Shown here: piece by piece, positions 52,120-61,632 of the stretch
Layout of the letters: every line of letters begins with the position of its first letter
Position numbering within the stretch: the stretch's first letter is position 1
Assembly (NCBI GenBank): GCA_963665915.2
Contig: CAXXSG010000004.1
Location: 186,001-250,000, forward strand
DNA length: 64,000 nucleotides
Direction: 5' to 3'
Source: JAFGRU01 sp963665915
GTDB taxonomy: Bacteria > Desulfobacterota > Desulfuromonadia > Desulfuromonadales > JAAYDE01
The notes under the pieces: generated by a model
Database searches by the model: none
Seen by the model: the letters and a program-made list of their open reading frames with translations, nothing else
Told to the model about the DNA's origin: nothing
Made by a program: the position numbers and the translations under genes

Positions 52120-53397
52120 TCAGCCGCCATCGCCCCCCGGTTTATAGTTTTTGCGGGCAAAAGAATATTGAAATGCCATATGGTTTTTATATGTACCATT
52201 GAGAATGGCCATAACATCCTCGATAAGAACCAGCTCCTCATTGGTAGGAATAACGAAGATCCGGACGGGTGAACCGTCGACGCTGATATCGTTCTCCTGG
52301 AAACGGCTGATGGCTTGGGTATTCTTATCCTGATCAAGTTCGATTCCCATGAACTTAAGTCCCTCCAGAGCCTTCTGCCGAATTTGCCAGCCCATTTCGC
52401 CCACACCCGCCGTAAAGACCAGGGCATCGGCGCCCCCAAGGACAGTATTATATGCGCCGATATATTTTTTAATCCGGTATGTTTCCAGATCGAGTGCGAG
52501 CTGGCATCTATGATTGCCACGCTCGGCAAATTTCAGCACATCCCGGCGGTCGGCAAACTGACCTGTCACCCCCAGAATCCCCGACTTTTTGTTGAGAATA
52601 TCGTCCATTTCCTGGAAGGTGTAGCCTTCCTGCTCCATCATAAAACTCGGGATCGCGGGATCGATGTCACCACACCGGGTCCCCATGACAGCCCCCTCAA
52701 GAGGGGTCATCCCCATGGAGGTGTCGATGGAAGTGCCGTTTTTAATGGCGCAAAAGGAAGAGCCGTTGCCGACGTGAAGAGTAATCAGGTTGCAGTCCCT
52801 GGGTTTTTTTCGGAGCAATACGGCCGCCCGCTTCGAGACATAGAGGTGGCTGGTGCCGTGCATCCCGTAACGCCGCACGCCGTATTTGTTATACCACTCA
52901 TAGGGAAGGGCGTACATGAAGGCCCTTTCGGGCATGGTCTGGTGAAAAGCGGTGTCGAACACTGCAACCTGAGGAGCGTCTGGGAGAACGGCCTGGGTCG
53001 CTTCTATGCCGGCTATATGTGCGGGATTGTGAAGGGGAGCCAGGTGCTGAACTTCACGGATGCCGTAAAGGACCTCCGGGGTGATAAGCATTGACTGTGT
53101 GAACTTCTCTCCGCCATGCACGACCCGGTGGCCGACAGCCTTGATCTCATCCATGCTTTGGACAACACGGGACGAACCTTCCGAAAGGGTATCGATCACG
53201 AGCCGGATAGCGGAACGGTGGTCGGCGCATTCATGCTCTTCGCGAAAAGGACTGCGGCCAATGACATCATGGAGGATGAAAGAATCGGAAAGCCCCACCC
53301 TTTCCACCACGCCACGGGCAAGAATTTTCCTTTTCCCCCAGTTGAAGAGCTGATATTTAACCGATGAACTGCCACAGTTCAAGGCAAGAATATCCAT
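52120..53397 (-). CDS. ackA: Acetate kinase
   Basis: 425 residues with the family signatures LALNCGSSSVKYQLF, GHRVVHGGEKFTQS, FDTAFHQTMPERAFMYALP and TGVGEMGWQIRQKAL-type end. It converts acetyl phosphate plus ADP to acetate plus ATP, or in reverse to activate acetate. At 425 residues it is somewhat longer than the usual 400. It starts at 53397. Confidence 0.95.
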   Translation of the reverse strand: MDILALNCGSSSVKYQLFNWGKRKILARGVVERVGLSDSFILHDVIGRSPFREEHECADHRSAIRLVIDTLSEGSSRVVQSMDEIKAVGHRVVHGGEKFTQSMLITPEVLYGIREVQHLAPLHNPAHIAGIEATQAVLPDAPQVAVFDTAFHQTMPERAFMYALPYEWYNKYGVRRYGMHGTSHLYVSKRAAVLLRKKPRDCNLITLHVGNGSSFCAIKNGTSIDTSMGMTPLEGAVMGTRCGDIDPAIPSFMMEQEGYTFQEMDDILNKKSGILGVTGQFADRRDVLKFAERGNHRCQLALDLETYRIKKYIGAYNTVLGGADALVFTAGVGEMGWQIRQKALEGLKFMGIELDQDKNTQAISRFQENDISVDGSPVRIFVIPTNEELVLIEDVMAILNGTYKNHMAFQYSFARKNYKPGGDGG

Positions 53398-53678
53398 TCA
53401 GGAAATAACCCCCTTCAGGAAATATCGATTCCATAAAGGTGCTTCCCCGATTGACAGGAAGTCAACCTTAACCGGGAATCGATCCTTGCGAAAACCGGCA
53501 ACACATACAATCAGCAGAGTTGTTACACTGCCTTTAAAACAACTGAAACTTTTTTGCATGAATAATGAAGAGTCTGAATTTTTCAAGATTTTTTATGTTT
53601 TGTTCGTTTGCAGTGATATTCGGGGAACAACCATTTTTTGCTTGATATTCAAATAGCAAAACTCCAGAAAAGATCCGC

Positions 53679-53748
53679 GCCGGGCTGCGAGCATGTCATG
53701 GACCCCTGTCCTTCACAGGGCCAATCCATCCTCCAAGCCCGGCTTTTT
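53679..53748 (+). ncRNA. Structured RNA or attenuator candidate upstream of ferredoxin
   Basis: Three nested stems: GCCGGGCT/AGCCCGGC (53679-53686 and 53736-53743), ATGGA/TCCAT and CCCTGT/ACAGGG, followed by five T. No gene on the plus strand precedes it, so it is either an orphan terminator of an unseen small RNA, or an attenuator in the ferredoxin leader. The rest of the spacer 53398-53955 shows no gene; it is not a tRNA, as it lacks a T-arm. Confidence 0.4.
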
Positions 53749-53955
53749 CAGATGCTAATTCCATTCCATTTCCCCCGTCCCGTTTCAATGCCAGAGGCAG
53801 TAAAAGCCGACAAGTAAAGGCCTCGGTTGAGTCCTGCAAGACCCGGTTTTTATCCAACAAAAAAAACTGCTTTCATATGGACAACAAAAAAAAAGTAGTG
53901 TACGCTGTGTCCGATTTTTGATTATAAAAAATTGTCCAAAAAGGAGGTGATATCT

Positions 53956-54126
53956 GTGGCCTACAAAATCAACGATAAATGCATCAACTGCGGTGCATGC
54001 GATCCTACATGTCCGGTCGAAGCTATCAGCGAACAGGGTAATGCTCGCGTGATCGATCCCGATACCTGCATCGACTGCGGCGCCTGTGTAGAATCCTGTC
54101 CTGTAGAAGCGATTGAACCCGGTTAA
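53956..54126 (+). CDS. 2[4Fe-4S] ferredoxin
   Basis: 56 residues with the classical two clusters: CINCGACDPTCPVEAI and CIDCGACVESCPVEAI, each CxxCxxCxxxCP. It is a low-potential electron carrier in the cytoplasm. The GTG at 53956 has AAGGAGGTGAT four to eight bases upstream and gives the usual clostridial-type length; a TTG at 53932 would add eight residues that form the ribosome binding site. A terminator follows, so it is expressed alone. Confidence 0.93.
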   Translation: MAYKINDKCINCGACDPTCPVEAISEQGNARVIDPDTCIDCGACVESCPVEAIEPG

Positions 54127-54146
54127 GACTGTTAAGACAAAGCACG

Positions 54147-54180
54147 GCAAAGGGCGACCTTCTGGTCGCCCTTTGCTTTT
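54147..54180. terminator. Terminator after ferredoxin, also facing the DUF3426-like gene
   Basis: GCAAAGGGCGACC pairs with GGTCGCCCTTTGC around TTCT, followed on the plus strand by TTTT. It lies between two converging genes. Confidence 0.88.
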
Positions 54181-54209
54181 GTTCTTTTGTTCACTTACAT
54201 TATCCACGA

Positions 54210-55340
54210 TCAGTTTTCTGACACAGATTTCGAACCAACCACTTCCACGGAAAACTCCACCAGATTCTCAGGCAGGTTTCTGAAAACAATCGAAAAAGGA
54301 AGCGCTTTTCCCGGCATGGTGTTCAGGTTGGAAAAAGTAGTCCCAAACTGATTATTCATGTTTTCTTCAATGGTTTTGTAGGGCATGGAGGTAAGCGCTT
54401 CTTTTTCAAAAGGATTGCCGCAGAAGACCGTCTGCTGCCGAAGCTCGCGACCTTTCTCATCAAAGAGAATCCCTTTGACGGAAATGCCCGAACGGGCCTT
54501 GGAAAATTCATTAACAGCCATTCCTGAAATCACGAACAACTGGCCGGCCTCCTGGTTGAAAACATAAAAACTTTTAACATCCTTCAAATGAATTTTTTCG
54601 GCCGGTTTCTGCACCGCCGGTTCCGATTTCTGGAAAACCTTCATAAGGTGAGGAATGTCAAAGGGTTCTCCCCGCCAGAAAAGGTATCCCGCAAGACCAC
54701 TGCAAAGTATCACTATCAGGAAGAAGAGCATCAGAAAAATTTTGCCGACAACTGATCTGCCCGGTTTCTCGGGCTCGGGCGAGGCTATATCCAGGGACGG
54801 TTTCGCAATGAAGAGGTCATCGGCAGGGGCGTCAGGAGCCTCAGGGATGTCCGGAACCTCAGCAATCTGCGGCTCTTCCGCGGATTTTTCCGTGGCCTCG
54901 GCCGCCTCCACGAAAAGATCGCTTTCAGCTGAAGCGGCTGCGCCCGAATCATCAAAAAAGTCGAGGTCGCTTTCCCCCTCAGAGCCATCTGACACTGCAA
55001 AATCAAACGCATCCCCTTCATCGGACGTTACAGCCTCCGGTTCTGAAGCAGGGGGTTGTCCCTCCCCAGGCGCTTTCTGGGAAGACGGGACACCTTTAAA
55101 AAGCCCGCCGGTCACCACGCCGCCGGCCACTCCTGCAGGAAGATGGCTCTCTTCGGGAGGTGCGCTTTCAGGGGCCGGAACATCCGGCTCAAACACTTCA
55201 TCAAGGAGTAAAATCTTTTCCTCGGGCATTACCAGGAATACATTACTGCAGCGGACACACCGTACCCTGGTCCCGGTGGGCTTGATTTTTTCTTCGGTGA
55301 AACGGTAACGCGTACCACATTGGCTGCAATGGATGATCAT
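54210..55340 (-). CDS. MJ0042-type zinc-finger / DUF3426-like membrane protein
   Basis: 376 residues. Residues 5-36 are an MJ0042 zinc finger (CSQCGTRYRF...RCVRCSNVF). A long acidic, low-complexity linker (about 60-190) follows, one transmembrane helix (about 205-225, KIFLMLFFLIVILCSGLAGYLF), and a C-terminal domain of about 130 residues like DUF3426. In other deltaproteobacteria such proteins sit beside hpt; here it starts 31 bases after the hpt stop. Function unknown. Confidence 0.82.
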   Translation of the reverse strand: MIIHCSQCGTRYRFTEEKIKPTGTRVRCVRCSNVFLVMPEEKILLLDEVFEPDVPAPESAPPEESHLPAGVAGGVVTGGLFKGVPSSQKAPGEGQPPASEPEAVTSDEGDAFDFAVSDGSEGESDLDFFDDSGAAASAESDLFVEAAEATEKSAEEPQIAEVPDIPEAPDAPADDLFIAKPSLDIASPEPEKPGRSVVGKIFLMLFFLIVILCSGLAGYLFWRGEPFDIPHLMKVFQKSEPAVQKPAEKIHLKDVKSFYVFNQEAGQLFVISGMAVNEFSKARSGISVKGILFDEKGRELRQQTVFCGNPFEKEALTSMPYKTIEENMNNQFGTTFSNLNTMPGKALPFSIVFRNLPENLVEFSVEVVGSKSVSEN

Positions 55341-55371
55341 ATTTTTTCTCCCTCTCCCAACGGAACCATAT

Positions 55372-55893
55372 TCAACTCTTGGAGTAGATTCCCGGCAAGT
55401 TCCGATACTTTTCGTCTAAATCGAGACCATAGCCGACCAGGAAAGCATCCTCCACAGATATTCCGACATAATCGGCATCAAACGGGACTTCACGGCGAGC
55501 CTTCTTATCCAGGAAAACGCAGGCTTTCAGGGATTTTGGATCCTGGCTCAAAAGTTTTTGGGACAGAAATTCCATGGAATAGCCGCTGTCTACAATATCC
55601 TCGACAATAAGCACGTCCTTACCCTGGACCGAAGAATCGATATTTTTTCGAAATTCCACAACACCGAGACTTTCCGTGCCGCCACCATAGCTCGCCAACT
55701 GAACAAAATCGATTTTCAGAGGGACAGTCAGACGGCGAACAAGATCGGAAAGAAAAATGAAGCCTCCTTTTAAAACACCGATAATGAGCAGTTCCCGGCC
55801 CTCATAATCGCGGTTGATTTCCTCTGCAAGGCGCTCAACATGGCAGACGATACACTTTTCGGAATAAAGGAGCTTCAAACCCAGGTCGTTCAT
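55372..55893 (-). CDS. hpt: Hypoxanthine phosphoribosyltransferase
   Basis: 173 residues with the PRPP loop DVLIVEDIVDSGYSM, IGVLKGGFIFLSDLVRR near the N-terminus, and the late DYVGISVEDAFLVGYGLD. It salvages hypoxanthine and guanine. Likely the first gene of an operon with the DUF3426-like gene. Confidence 0.95.
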   Translation of the reverse strand: MNDLGLKLLYSEKCIVCHVERLAEEINRDYEGRELLIIGVLKGGFIFLSDLVRRLTVPLKIDFVQLASYGGGTESLGVVEFRKNIDSSVQGKDVLIVEDIVDSGYSMEFLSQKLLSQDPKSLKACVFLDKKARREVPFDADYVGISVEDAFLVGYGLDLDEKYRNLPGIYSKS

Positions 55894-56075
55894 TTCGCTT
55901 TCCGTTTCGATCTGATAATGATTTTGGATGCCTTATCTTAAAGAGATAAAAATCCTCTGTCAAATTCTTCGGATAGTCCGTATAAAATTTATTTAATCGC
56001 TGGCCGATTTTTTCCCCCCATGCTACCATGAATTTGAAAATCGGCACTTAAAACACCTGAAAAAGGAAGGGCATC

Positions 56076-56786
56076 ATGCGGCAAATCCAGTGGCCGTTTT
56101 TCTGGCTCATTCTGTTATTCCTTATTCCCCACCCGGCGGCCGCCCAGCCGGATGAACCCAAACTGGTCGTCGACCACCCGGATTACAACTTTTCCCGGGT
56201 ATTTACCGGGGAGCAAGTAATCCATACTTTCGAATTCCGCAATGCCGGAGCCGCGCCGCTGGTCATTAATAAAGTCAGACACTCCTGTGGCTGTACCGCT
56301 TCTCTCCTCTCTTCCAAGCTATTGAAACCGGGACAGGCCGGAGAGATACAAAGCACTTTTGATACAACCCGCTTCAATGGCCCGGTAGTCAAAACCATTT
56401 ACATCTACAGCAACGATCCCGTCCGGAGCGTAGTTCAGCTCCAGATGCGCGGGGTTATCAAAAAAGAGATCACCCAGCACCCAAGGCGGGTCAGCCTCGG
56501 GAATCTGGTGCCAAGAACCACTACCAGGGCGGAAGTCGTACTCGTCAACCGTGGGAAAAATCACATTTACCTGGAGGAACCTCAGGTAACCACTCCGGAG
56601 CTCGTGGCTTCACTGTCCAGCCGGAGCCTCTCCCCCGACCAGAAGCTTACCCTTACCATTCTGGTCACACCCAAACCGGACAACAGAAGATTGGGTGGAT
56701 ATGTCGTCATCCCCCTTTCCGGCGCCCACCTCAACGAAGTTCGAATTCCGATCTATGCGGAAGTCATTCAGGCGCCCCAGTCCTGA
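56076..56786 (+). CDS. DUF1573 domain exported protein
   Basis: 236 residues, signal peptide cut near AAAQ. The first half reads as a DUF1573 domain (YNFSRVFTGEQVIHTFEFRN, RHSCGCT), an immunoglobulin-like module with a conserved CGC. A second beta domain follows. Function unknown. It lies 228 bases before the cytochrome cluster. Confidence 0.85.
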   Translation: MRQIQWPFFWLILLFLIPHPAAAQPDEPKLVVDHPDYNFSRVFTGEQVIHTFEFRNAGAAPLVINKVRHSCGCTASLLSSKLLKPGQAGEIQSTFDTTRFNGPVVKTIYIYSNDPVRSVVQLQMRGVIKKEITQHPRRVSLGNLVPRTTTRAEVVLVNRGKNHIYLEEPQVTTPELVASLSSRSLSPDQKLTLTILVTPKPDNRRLGGYVVIPLSGAHLNEVRIPIYAEVIQAPQS

Positions 56787-57014
56787 ACGGACGGCCTTAT
56801 CCAACACCAACCATATTTTTTGTGGTGCCGCCGCCGGAGTGAATTTCACCATGCCGGTGCATCTTTTTTTTCGCAAAAAACTTGAAAGAAATCTGCCACA
56901 TTTTATACTCTATAGGCCATTAGCGCGCAAAAAATAAGTACCGCCTGAATCGCTGCTTTCAACGATAGATTTCGCAAACAAACTGAGATAATGACCTTTT
57001 CAACAGGTAGTTGA

Positions 57015-57650
57015 ATGCTTGAAATCGCCCAGGAAAACCTGTCGCTACTAAAGCTTTGTCTGGTGCTCCTTTTCCTTGTGCCATTCCCGGCATTGGCCTT
57101 TTTTTTCGGAGGTTCCCTTCTTTCGCTCTGCCTGAGCGTGACGGAAGGACTGAGTGAAAATGAACACAGCGGCCACATGGCCATCGAAATGGTCCAGGGC
57201 GCCCTCCTCAAGAAGAGCCTTGGATTTCTCCTTCTGGTGCTGGTCGGGTGCGGCATTTTTCTCGGTCACCTGATTTACCGCCCCCCCCTTTACACCTTGC
57301 CGTTTTGGGCCGTATGCCTTGGAGTCCTGGCGGCCGGCATCCTTTCCATGTATGCATACGGCTACCTTCTCCGCACCCGCAAAGGACTGGCGCTCCCCCT
57401 GATTATCGGAGCCGGGGGAATAGGCTTTCTGACCCTCGGCATGTTCCTCCTGTTTTCCGGCAGCGCCCTCCTCTTTACTCCGGAGAGATGGCCTTTTCTC
57501 GCGCATCAGCCGCGCCTCTTTTTTTCCTGGGTAGGGGTCGCCGGTTTTCTGCAGTTTCTGGCCCTGTCCCTGGCGACCACCGGCACAGCCCTGGTTCTCG
57601 GCTATAAATATACTCCCGAGCACGAGACGGCCTCCCCGCCTGGAGCTTGA
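57015..57650 (+). CDS. Five-helix membrane protein, first gene of the complex III cluster
   Basis: 211 residues with about five transmembrane helices (about 12-38, 65-87, 92-113, 125-150, 172-195). No family recognised. A stretch with two His (ENEHSGHMAIEMVQ) lies between the first two helices. Its stop overlaps the TTG start of the cytochrome gene, so it belongs to the operon. It is not one of the canonical Act subunits. Confidence 0.7.
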   Translation: MLEIAQENLSLLKLCLVLLFLVPFPALAFFFGGSLLSLCLSVTEGLSENEHSGHMAIEMVQGALLKKSLGFLLLVLVGCGIFLGHLIYRPPLYTLPFWAVCLGVLAAGILSMYAYGYLLRTRKGLALPLIIGAGGIGFLTLGMFLLFSGSALLFTPERWPFLAHQPRLFFSWVGVAGFLQFLALSLATTGTALVLGYKYTPEHETASPPGA

Positions 57651-58264
57651 AGACTGGCCGTTCGGCTCCTATTTTTCTCGTCAGCGGCCTGCTTCTCTGG
57701 CCTCCCCTTGCACTGTTCGAAATAGTCCATCTGCCCGATATCGCTTTTTCCAAATGGGTCTTCGGCCTCTTCATTCTCGGCATTTTCCTGGCCCTGGCCA
57801 CCTGCTGGCTTGGCTTTTCCTACTGCATCAGGCCCGCTCCCAAACCGCCGATAATTCTGGTTACAACCCTGCTGGGCATCTTTTTATGCTCGGCCATGGC
57901 CCATCACCTCATCCGGGAAAACATTCTCCAGACCACTGTCACCACCTTTCCCTCGCTGCCGAATCTGCGTGAGCAGACAACCGACGCCAAAGCCATAACA
58001 GTTGCTCCCGGACAAGCCGCCGCGCTTGCCGACGGGGAAAAGCTCTTCAAACGCTCCTGCAGCGTCTGTCACGCATTTGATCGCAGGATCGTCGGGCCCC
58101 CGTTGAATTCAGTGCTTCCAAAATACCGGGGCCAGGCTGAGAAACTGCGATCCTATGTTGCCAACCCGGTCAAAATAAATCCCGAATATCCGTCCATGCC
58201 ACGCCTCGGCCTCCCCGAGGAGGATATCCGGATCATCGGCGACTGGCTGCTTGAAGAAAGATAG
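57647..58264 (+). CDS. Membrane-anchored monohaem cytochrome c
   Basis: 205 residues: three hydrophobic helices (about 8-24, 33-54, 68-85), a spacer, and a C-terminal cytochrome c domain with CSVCH and a distal Met in PSMPRLGL. Start is TTG at 57647, overlapping the previous stop (TTGA) with GGAG just upstream. It takes the place of actE in the cluster; fusion of helices to a monohaem domain is unlike the usual lipoprotein ActE. Confidence 0.85.
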   Translation: MKTGRSAPIFLVSGLLLWPPLALFEIVHLPDIAFSKWVFGLFILGIFLALATCWLGFSYCIRPAPKPPIILVTTLLGIFLCSAMAHHLIRENILQTTVTTFPSLPNLREQTTDAKAITVAPGQAAALADGEKLFKRSCSVCHAFDRRIVGPPLNSVLPKYRGQAEKLRSYVANPVKINPEYPSMPRLGLPEEDIRIIGDWLLEER

Positions 58265-58279
58265 AGTTTATTCGAACAT

Positions 58280-58792
58280 ATGGGAAAAATACTTTTCAAA
58301 ATATTTATTGGCGGCTTCTTCAGCGTTTTCGCGATCGGGATATTTCTCGCCGGCTGGCACTGGCAGGCCTTCCGCAAAACGCCGCCGCAGCCGATCGCCT
58401 TCAAGCATAGTATCCATGCCGGACAACTTGGAATGGATTGTACCTTCTGCCATTCTTATGTGGACAAATCCCCGGAGGCCGGAGCGCCCTCGCTGGAAAC
58501 CTGCATGACCTGTCACCAGAATGTGGCTATTGATCGGCCGGAAGTTATTAAGGTGCGAAATGCTTATTTCAGCAAAGAACCGGTGGTCTGGGAACGGCTT
58601 CACAAGCTTCCCGGGTTTATCTATTTTTCGCACAAGCGCCATATCAAAGCCGGGGTCGACTGCACCCACTGCCACGGCGTCATCAAAGAGATGGATGAAG
58701 TCCGCAAGGTGCGACCCCACAAAATGGGCTGGTGTGTCACCTGCCATCGCGGGACGGGAGCGCCCACCGACTGCGCGACCTGCCATAAATAG
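58280..58792 (+). CDS. actA: ActA-like pentahaem cytochrome c
   Basis: 170 residues with an N-terminal helix (about 5-26) and five CxxCH motifs: CTFCH, CMTCH, CTHCH, CVTCH and CATCH. This is the pentahaem subunit of alternative complex III. It passes electrons from the ActB side to soluble carriers. ActB follows after 26 bases. Confidence 0.88.
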   Translation: MGKILFKIFIGGFFSVFAIGIFLAGWHWQAFRKTPPQPIAFKHSIHAGQLGMDCTFCHSYVDKSPEAGAPSLETCMTCHQNVAIDRPEVIKVRNAYFSKEPVVWERLHKLPGFIYFSHKRHIKAGVDCTHCHGVIKEMDEVRKVRPHKMGWCVTCHRGTGAPTDCATCHK

Positions 58793-58818
58793 CAGGGTGT
58801 TGAAAAAGGTTTAGCTTA

Positions 58819-61632
58819 ATGAAACGAAGAATTTTTTTACAAATTCTGGGACTCTTATCCGGTACGGGCGTACTTTCCGCCTGCGGCAGCGACGATAGCG
58901 GCAAAGAGCTGATTTCCTGGCTGGTTCCCCCGGAGGATGGCGTTCTTCCCGGTGAAGCGCTCTGGTACCCTTCCACCTGCACCGAGTGCCCGGCACACTG
59001 CGGCGTTTCGGTCCGGGTCCGCGAAGGATGGCCGGTCAAGCTGGAGGGGATTCCCGGCCATCCGGTCAACGCAGCAGGCCTCTGCGCCCGCGGCCAGGCC
59101 TCTCTCTCGCACCTCTATCATCCGGAGCGGATCAAAACCCCGCTACGCCGAAATCCTGCCGGCCAGTGGCAAAAAATCTCCTGGGATGAAGCTTACAAAA
59201 CCCTGGCCGGAAGCCTGGAGAAGAATTCCGCTCAAAAGAAAAACGCATTTTTGTCCGGCCGCACCACCGGCGCATTGGCCAATCTTACCAATATTTTTTG
59301 CGAGCTGTTCGATATCGAGCGGCGCCCCGATTTCGAACCCTACGCCCATGCCGCCCTGCGTGCAGCTTATCGGGAACTTTTCGGCGTCAGCGATATCCCT
59401 TTTCAGCGTTTTTCCGAAGCCGATTATTTCCTCAGCATCGGCGCTGATTTCCTCGAAACCTTTGTCAGTCCGGTCTCCTATGCCGACCAGTTCGCAAAAG
59501 CGGCAGCAAACCTTGATTTTCACTGGGTCCATATCGAGCCCCACGCATCCCTCACCGGTTTCAAGGCCACGGAACGGCTCATCATCCGCCCCGGAAGCGA
59601 AGCGCATCTCCTCAGTCACCTTCTCCGCCAAGCAAAACCTGCCGCCGGGAAAAATGGGCTCAAAGATCACATCCTGAAATTGATTCCCGTTCTTAGCTTA
59701 CAGGAGACAGCGGCTAAAACCGGCCTCACGGAAGAAGTCCTGACCCGGTTGACTGAAGCTTTAAATAAAGCCCAAAAGCCTCTTGTTTCCGTCGGTGGCG
59801 TTGCCCTCGCCAGCAACAACGGTCCGGCCGCGGCCCTGCTCTGTGCCTGTCTTCAGTGGCTGACCGGCATGACCGAAGGGCCCGTTGATTTTTCCGCTGC
59901 TGAAAATTACGCCGGTGTCGGCTCACTGCTCGATATTAAAAAGCTCCAGAACGATCTTGAGGCAGGGGAAATCAGTACGATCTTCTTCGCGGGCTGCAAT
60001 CCGCTCCGCCATCTTCCTACGGATTCGGGCTTTGCCGCCGCTTTGAAAAAGGTCAATTTCCGGGTCGTACTCGCCGATTTCATGGATGAAACGGCCAAGA
60101 GGGCCGATCTCATTCTCCCCCTGTCCCACAGCCTCGAATCCTGGGGAGAGACCCGCCCCCGGGCAGACGTGACCACCATCATCCGCCCGGCGGTAAAACC
60201 CCTTCACGATACCCGGTCGCAGGGGGAGATACTCCTTGGCTTTATGAATTGGAAAAACGACGTCGGTTCGAAGGCGGATTACCGGGAATATCTCTTCTCC
60301 GAGTGGCGCCGACGATGGGATCGCGACAGCTTGAAAAAGTTTGCGGAAAACGGCTTTTTACAAGAACAGCGGCCCAAAGAGAAGATCACCCTCGACCCCG
60401 GCAAAGCCACCGACGCATTCAGCAACATGACCATCACTGAGCCGACCCCCGGGATGGCTCTGATCGTCACGCCCTCAGTGCGCAAATTTGATGGCCGCAG
60501 CGACCCGCTTACCCTCCTTTCGGAAATCCCCGACCCCCTGACCACCGTGACCTACGGGGAGTGGGTTTCCGTCTCTCCTGCTCTGGCGGAAAAACTCAAA
60601 ATCCGTGACCGGAGCCGGGTACGCCTCCACGGCGCGGGCTGGGAGGCCGAATTCGCGGCCAGAATCCAGCCGGGCCTGGCGGACGAAGTGGTGATGCTGC
60701 AAAAGGACATGGTCGGTTCCATCCCCTTGCCGGTGGATGGCGTTTCCGGCGAAGCCGTCACCTGCCTGAATCTCAAAGGAATCGAAAAAGCCAAAGGCAG
60801 GACCGGGCTTCCGATCATGGCCGGGTCGACCTCCCAGGCCGGCCGCGGGATTATCCCCACCCCCATTTCCAGGGAAGAGCATGAAAAGCACAAACGCCTG
60901 AATCTTTATCCCGAGCCTGATTACGCCAATTATCGCTGGGCCATGGCGATTGATCTCAGCCTCTGCACCGGCTGCGGCGCCTGCGTGGCGGCTTGCTATG
61001 TGGAAAACAACGTCCCCTTGGTCGGCCCGGAAGAACACCTGAAAGGACGGGAGATGTCGTGGCTGCGCATCGAACCCTTTTATACTCCCGAGGGGGATCT
61101 CGATTTTCTGCCGATGCTCTGCCAGCAGTGCGATTACGCCCCCTGCGAGCCGGTCTGTCCGGTTTATGCCTCCTACCACAACCCCGAAGGACTCAACGTG
61201 CAGGTCTACAACCGCTGTGTGGGGACCCGCTACTGTTCCAATAACTGCCCCTACAAGGTACGACGTTTCAACTGGTTCACCCACCGTCGCGAGGGGCTGG
61301 AAAAACGCTCGCTCAACCCCGACCTGGTACCGCGCACCAAGGGGATGATGGAAAAATGCACCTTCTGCATTCAGCGCATCCGCGAAGCCCGCGACCGCGC
61401 CAAGGATGAAAAACGCCTGATCCGGGACGGCGAGGTTACCCCGGCCTGTGCCCAGAGCTGCCCCACAGGCGCCATCGTCTTCGGTAATATGCTCAACAAT
61501 GACTCGAAAATTTCCGCGATGATCAAGGCGGACCGCGCCTACCGGGTTTTTGAGGAACTCGGCACCGATCCGGGCGTTTATTACCTGCATCGAAAAAACC
61601 GCAAGCATGAGGAACAGGGTTCCGAATCATGA
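58819..61632 (+). CDS. actB: Alternative complex III subunit ActB (molybdopterin-oxidoreductase-like fused to iron-sulfur protein)
   Basis: 937 residues. The N-terminus KRRIFLQ followed by LSAC looks like a Tat-type signal with a lipobox. A domain like the catalytic subunit of molybdopterin oxidoreductases follows, with a Cys cluster CTECPAHCGVSV...GLCARG. From about 710 it is an iron-sulfur protein: CTGCGACVAAC, CQQCDYAPCEPVCPVY, CVGTRYCSNNCPYK, CTFCIQR and CAQSCPTGA. In the known complex this subunit has lost its Mo cofactor. The stop overlaps actC (ATGA). Confidence 0.93.
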   Translation: MKRRIFLQILGLLSGTGVLSACGSDDSGKELISWLVPPEDGVLPGEALWYPSTCTECPAHCGVSVRVREGWPVKLEGIPGHPVNAAGLCARGQASLSHLYHPERIKTPLRRNPAGQWQKISWDEAYKTLAGSLEKNSAQKKNAFLSGRTTGALANLTNIFCELFDIERRPDFEPYAHAALRAAYRELFGVSDIPFQRFSEADYFLSIGADFLETFVSPVSYADQFAKAAANLDFHWVHIEPHASLTGFKATERLIIRPGSEAHLLSHLLRQAKPAAGKNGLKDHILKLIPVLSLQETAAKTGLTEEVLTRLTEALNKAQKPLVSVGGVALASNNGPAAALLCACLQWLTGMTEGPVDFSAAENYAGVGSLLDIKKLQNDLEAGEISTIFFAGCNPLRHLPTDSGFAAALKKVNFRVVLADFMDETAKRADLILPLSHSLESWGETRPRADVTTIIRPAVKPLHDTRSQGEILLGFMNWKNDVGSKADYREYLFSEWRRRWDRDSLKKFAENGFLQEQRPKEKITLDPGKATDAFSNMTITEPTPGMALIVTPSVRKFDGRSDPLTLLSEIPDPLTTVTYGEWVSVSPALAEKLKIRDRSRVRLHGAGWEAEFAARIQPGLADEVVMLQKDMVGSIPLPVDGVSGEAVTCLNLKGIEKAKGRTGLPIMAGSTSQAGRGIIPTPISREEHEKHKRLNLYPEPDYANYRWAMAIDLSLCTGCGACVAACYVENNVPLVGPEEHLKGREMSWLRIEPFYTPEGDLDFLPMLCQQCDYAPCEPVCPVYASYHNPEGLNVQVYNRCVGTRYCSNNCPYKVRRFNWFTHRREGLEKRSLNPDLVPRTKGMMEKCTFCIQRIREARDRAKDEKRLIRDGEVTPACAQSCPTGAIVFGNMLNNDSKISAMIKADRAYRVFEELGTDPGVYYLHRKNRKHEEQGSES

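Noticed and set aside
53679..53748. A tRNA gene or a GEMM riboswitch
   Set aside because: The outer stem resembles an acceptor stem, but there is no T-arm, anticodon arm or CCA end, and no GEMM core motif.
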